Below, piece after piece: positions 6,395-8,310 of a DNA stretch of 8,310 bases; position 1 is the first letter of the stretch; each line of letters opens with the position of its first letter. Source of the stretch: Porphyrobacter sp. (GTDB taxonomy: Bacteria > Pseudomonadota > Alphaproteobacteria > Sphingomonadales > Sphingomonadaceae); assembly GCA_014359685.1 (NCBI GenBank), contig JACIYY010000229.1:1-8310 (forward strand). The letters are read 5' to 3'. The notes beneath the pieces were generated by a model. It had not been told where the DNA came from. It made no database searches and was given only the letters and a program-made list of their open reading frames with translations. A program made the position numbers and the translations under genes.

Positions 6395-6399
6395 CAACG

Positions 6400-6963
6400 A
6401 TGGCCGATATCGCACGCCTGACCCAGCTGATCGAACCCGAGGCCAAGGCGCTCGGCTTCGATCTGGTGCGCGTCAGGCTGTCCGGCTCCGCTGCTGCCGG
6501 CGACCGCACATTGCAGGTGATGGCCGAGGATCCGGCCACCGGGCAGCTGGTGGTCGAACAATGCATGGCGCTGTCGCGCCGCATCTCCGATGCGATCGAC
6601 ACGGCCGAGGCGGAAAGCGGGCAGGAGCTGATCGAAGGCGCCTACCACCTGGAGGTCAGCTCCCCCGGCATCGACCGGCCGCTGACCCGACCCAGGGACT
6701 TCGCCGCCTGGGCCGGGCACGAGGCGCGGCTGTCGCTGGTCGAAAAGGTCGACGGGCGCCGCGATTTCCATGGCCAGCTGATCGGCATAGCGGATGGCGT
6801 GGTCACGTTGGAGGACCGCAAGACCGGCCGCATCGCCGTGCCGTTCGAGCAGATCCATTCAGCCCGGCTGGTCCTCACCGACCGGCTGATCGCCGCCACC
6901 CGGCCGCTGGACACCAGCGGCATCGACGAATTCGAAGCATCCCCCGAGGAAGAGAAGGCTTAA
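6400..6963 (+). CDS. rimP: Ribosome maturation factor RimP
   Basis: RimP (YhbC/DUF150 family, 187 residues) is a cytoplasmic factor needed for correct assembly of the 30S ribosomal subunit. The N-terminal alpha/beta domain begins with MADIARLTQLIEPEAKALGF, then VRVRLSG and RTLQVMAED. The family signature SSPGIDRPL is at residues 87-95, followed by RDFAAWAGHEARL. The C-terminal SH3-like barrel (about 105-165) includes GRRDFHGQLIGI and VPFEQIHSARL, and a short acidic tail follows (EASPEEEKA). Length is normal to slightly long. The start rests on GGAG 5 nt upstream and on homology. It is directly followed by nusA (7-nt gap), the widely conserved rimP-nusA-infB order. Confidence 0.95.
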   Translation: MADIARLTQLIEPEAKALGFDLVRVRLSGSAAAGDRTLQVMAEDPATGQLVVEQCMALSRRISDAIDTAEAESGQELIEGAYHLEVSSPGIDRPLTRPRDFAAWAGHEARLSLVEKVDGRRDFHGQLIGIADGVVTLEDRKTGRIAVPFEQIHSARLVLTDRLIAATRPLDTSGIDEFEASPEEEKA

Positions 6964-6970
6964 CGAACCG

Positions 6971-8310
6971 ATGGCCAGCCCGATTTCCGCCAACCGCGCC
7001 GAGCTGCTGGCGATCGCCAATTCCGTTGCATCGGAAAAGATGATCGACAAGGCGATCGTCATCGAAGCGATGGAAGAGGCGATCCAGAAGGCCGCCCGCG
7101 GCCGCTACGGCGCCGAGAACGACATCCGTGCCAAGCTCGATCCGGTCACCGGCGATCTGCGCCTGTGGCGCGTGGTCGAAGTGGTCGAGGAGGTCGAGGA
7201 CTACTTCAAGCAGGTCACGCTGGAGCAGGCCCAGTCGCTGCAGCCCGGCGCCGCTATCGGCGACTTCATCGTCGATCCGCTGCCGCCGGTCGACCTTGGC
7301 CGCATCGACGCGCAGAGCGCCAAGCAGGTGATCTTCCAGAAGGTCCGCGATGCCGAGCGCGAGCGCCAGTATGAAGAGTTCAAGGATCGCGCCGGCGAGA
7401 TCATCACCGGCGTCATCAAGTCGGTCGAATTCGGCCATGTGATCGTCAATCTGGGGCGGGCCGAGGGCGTGATCCGCCGCGACCAGCAGATCCCGCGTGA
7501 GGCCGCCCGCGTGGGCGAGCGCATCCGCGCGCTGATCCTGAAGGTGGAGCGCAACAATCGCGGTCTGCAGATCTTCCTCTCGCGCGCCCATCCCGAATTC
7601 ATGAAGAAGCTGTTCGCGCAGGAAGTGCCCGAGATCTACGACGGCATCATCGAGATCAAGGCCGCCGCGCGCGATCCCGGCAGCCGCGCCAAGATCGGCG
7701 TCATCAGCCATGATTCCGGCATCGACCCGGTCGGCGCCTGCGTCGGCATGAAGGGCAGCCGCGTGCAGGCCGTGGTGCAGGAGCTGCAGGGCGAAAAGAT
7801 CGACATCATCCCGTGGAGCGAGGACACCGCGACCTTCGTCGTCAACGCGCTCCAGCCGGCCACCGTCAGCCGCGTGGTGCTTGACGAGGACGAGGGCCGG
7901 ATCGAGGTGGTGGTGCCCGACGATCAGCTGTCGCTCGCCATCGGCCGGCGCGGTCAGAATGTCCGCCTCGCCAGCCAGCTGACCGAAAGCCAGATCGACA
8001 TCATGACCGAAGAGGAGGCCTCCGAGAAGCGCCAGCGCGAATTCGCCCAGCGCTCCAAGATGTTCGAGGAGGAGCTAGACGTCGACGAGACGCTGTCGCA
8101 GCTGCTGGTCGCCGAAGGCTTCGCCGAGCTGGAGGAGGTCGCCTATGTCGAGCTGGACGAGCTGGCCTCTATCGAAGGCTTCGACAGCGACCTTGCCGAA
8201 GAGCTGCAGAGCCGGGCGCTGGAGGCGCTCGAGCGGCAGGAGGAGGCGCATCGCGCCACCCGCCGCGAGCTGGGGGTCGAGGATGCCTTGGCCGAGCTGC
8301 CGCATCTGAC
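6971..8310 (+). CDS. nusA: Transcription termination/antitermination factor NusA, 3'-truncated by window edge
   Basis: NusA binds RNA polymerase and nascent RNA, controlling pausing, termination and antitermination. The first 446 codons are visible; the frame is still open at the window edge, so the C-terminus is missing. Domains in order are: polymerase-binding N-terminal domain (about 1-135, beginning MASPISANRAELLAIANSVA), S1 domain (about 141-205, GEIITGVIKSVEFGHVIVNL), KH1 with the GxxG loop G259-M-K-G262, KH2 with G325-R-R-G328 in LAIGRRGQN, and an acidic helix-hairpin-helix repeat (about 372-420, TLSQLLVAEGFAELEEVAYV). All RNA-binding motifs are intact. The ATG at 6971 is 7 nt after the rimP stop, with AGAAGG (6953-6958) 12 nt upstream inside rimP, so the two genes are probably co-transcribed. 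Confidence 0.97.
   Translation, partial: MASPISANRAELLAIANSVASEKMIDKAIVIEAMEEAIQKAARGRYGAENDIRAKLDPVTGDLRLWRVVEVVEEVEDYFKQVTLEQAQSLQPGAAIGDFIVDPLPPVDLGRIDAQSAKQVIFQKVRDAERERQYEEFKDRAGEIITGVIKSVEFGHVIVNLGRAEGVIRRDQQIPREAARVGERIRALILKVERNNRGLQIFLSRAHPEFMKKLFAQEVPEIYDGIIEIKAAARDPGSRAKIGVISHDSGIDPVGACVGMKGSRVQAVVQELQGEKIDIIPWSEDTATFVVNALQPATVSRVVLDEDEGRIEVVVPDDQLSLAIGRRGQNVRLASQLTESQIDIMTEEEASEKRQREFAQRSKMFEEELDVDETLSQLLVAEGFAELEEVAYVELDELASIEGFDSDLAEELQSRALEALERQEEAHRATRRELGVEDALAELPHL

Noticed and set aside
6295..6399. An earlier in-frame ATG for rimP, giving 35 more residues.
   Set aside because: No Shine-Dalgarno before it, residues unlike RimP, and GGAG stands 5 nt before the ATG at 6400.
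6216..6399. Search for a tRNA or small RNA gene ahead of rimP, as with metY in enteric bacteria.
   Set aside because: No cloverleaf, T-loop (GGTTCRA) or other RNA gene pattern is visible.

Overview
The window is a stretch of high-GC (about two thirds G+C by eye) alphaproteobacterial chromosome, with every supported gene on the + strand. Protein style and gene order point to a sphingomonad (Sphingomonadales, for example a Sphingomonas/Erythrobacter relative). The pointers are the cox gene order with a CoxF-like microprotein and a DUF983 protein, a short SURF1, and the wording of the CoxA termini. The genus is not determined by anything I can see.

Layout: positions 1-6215 are an aa3-type cytochrome c oxidase operon in the order coxB (3' part only), coxA/ctaD, ctaB, a coxF-like microgene, ctaG, ctaE/coxC, a DUF983 gene and surf1. 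Subunits I, II and III are encoded with several maturation factors. CtaB makes heme O, the precursor of heme A. CtaG delivers copper to CuB. SURF1 helps load heme a. The CoxF-like and DUF983 proteins are probable accessory or assembly proteins. ctaB/coxF/ctaG are linked by stop-start overlaps, and most other gaps are about 25-115 nt. All heme, CuA, CuB and D/K-proton-channel residues I could check are present, so this looks like a fully functional type A1 heme-copper oxidase.

Positions 6216-6399 form the longest non-coding gap (184 nt). It separates the cox operon from the rimP-nusA translation/transcription operon (6400 to the window end; nusA runs off the edge). It holds a weak sigma70-like promoter, a perfect 12-nt palindrome, and a GC-rich hairpin followed by ATTTT, resembling a terminator or attenuator, ahead of a clear rimP ribosome binding site.

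I did not find a previously undescribed system. There is no mobile element, CRISPR array, tRNA, rRNA or defence locus. The items most worth checking are the rimP-nusA leader, the low-complexity tail of CoxB, the hairpin over the ctaB ribosome binding site, and the two small poorly characterised cox-operon proteins.
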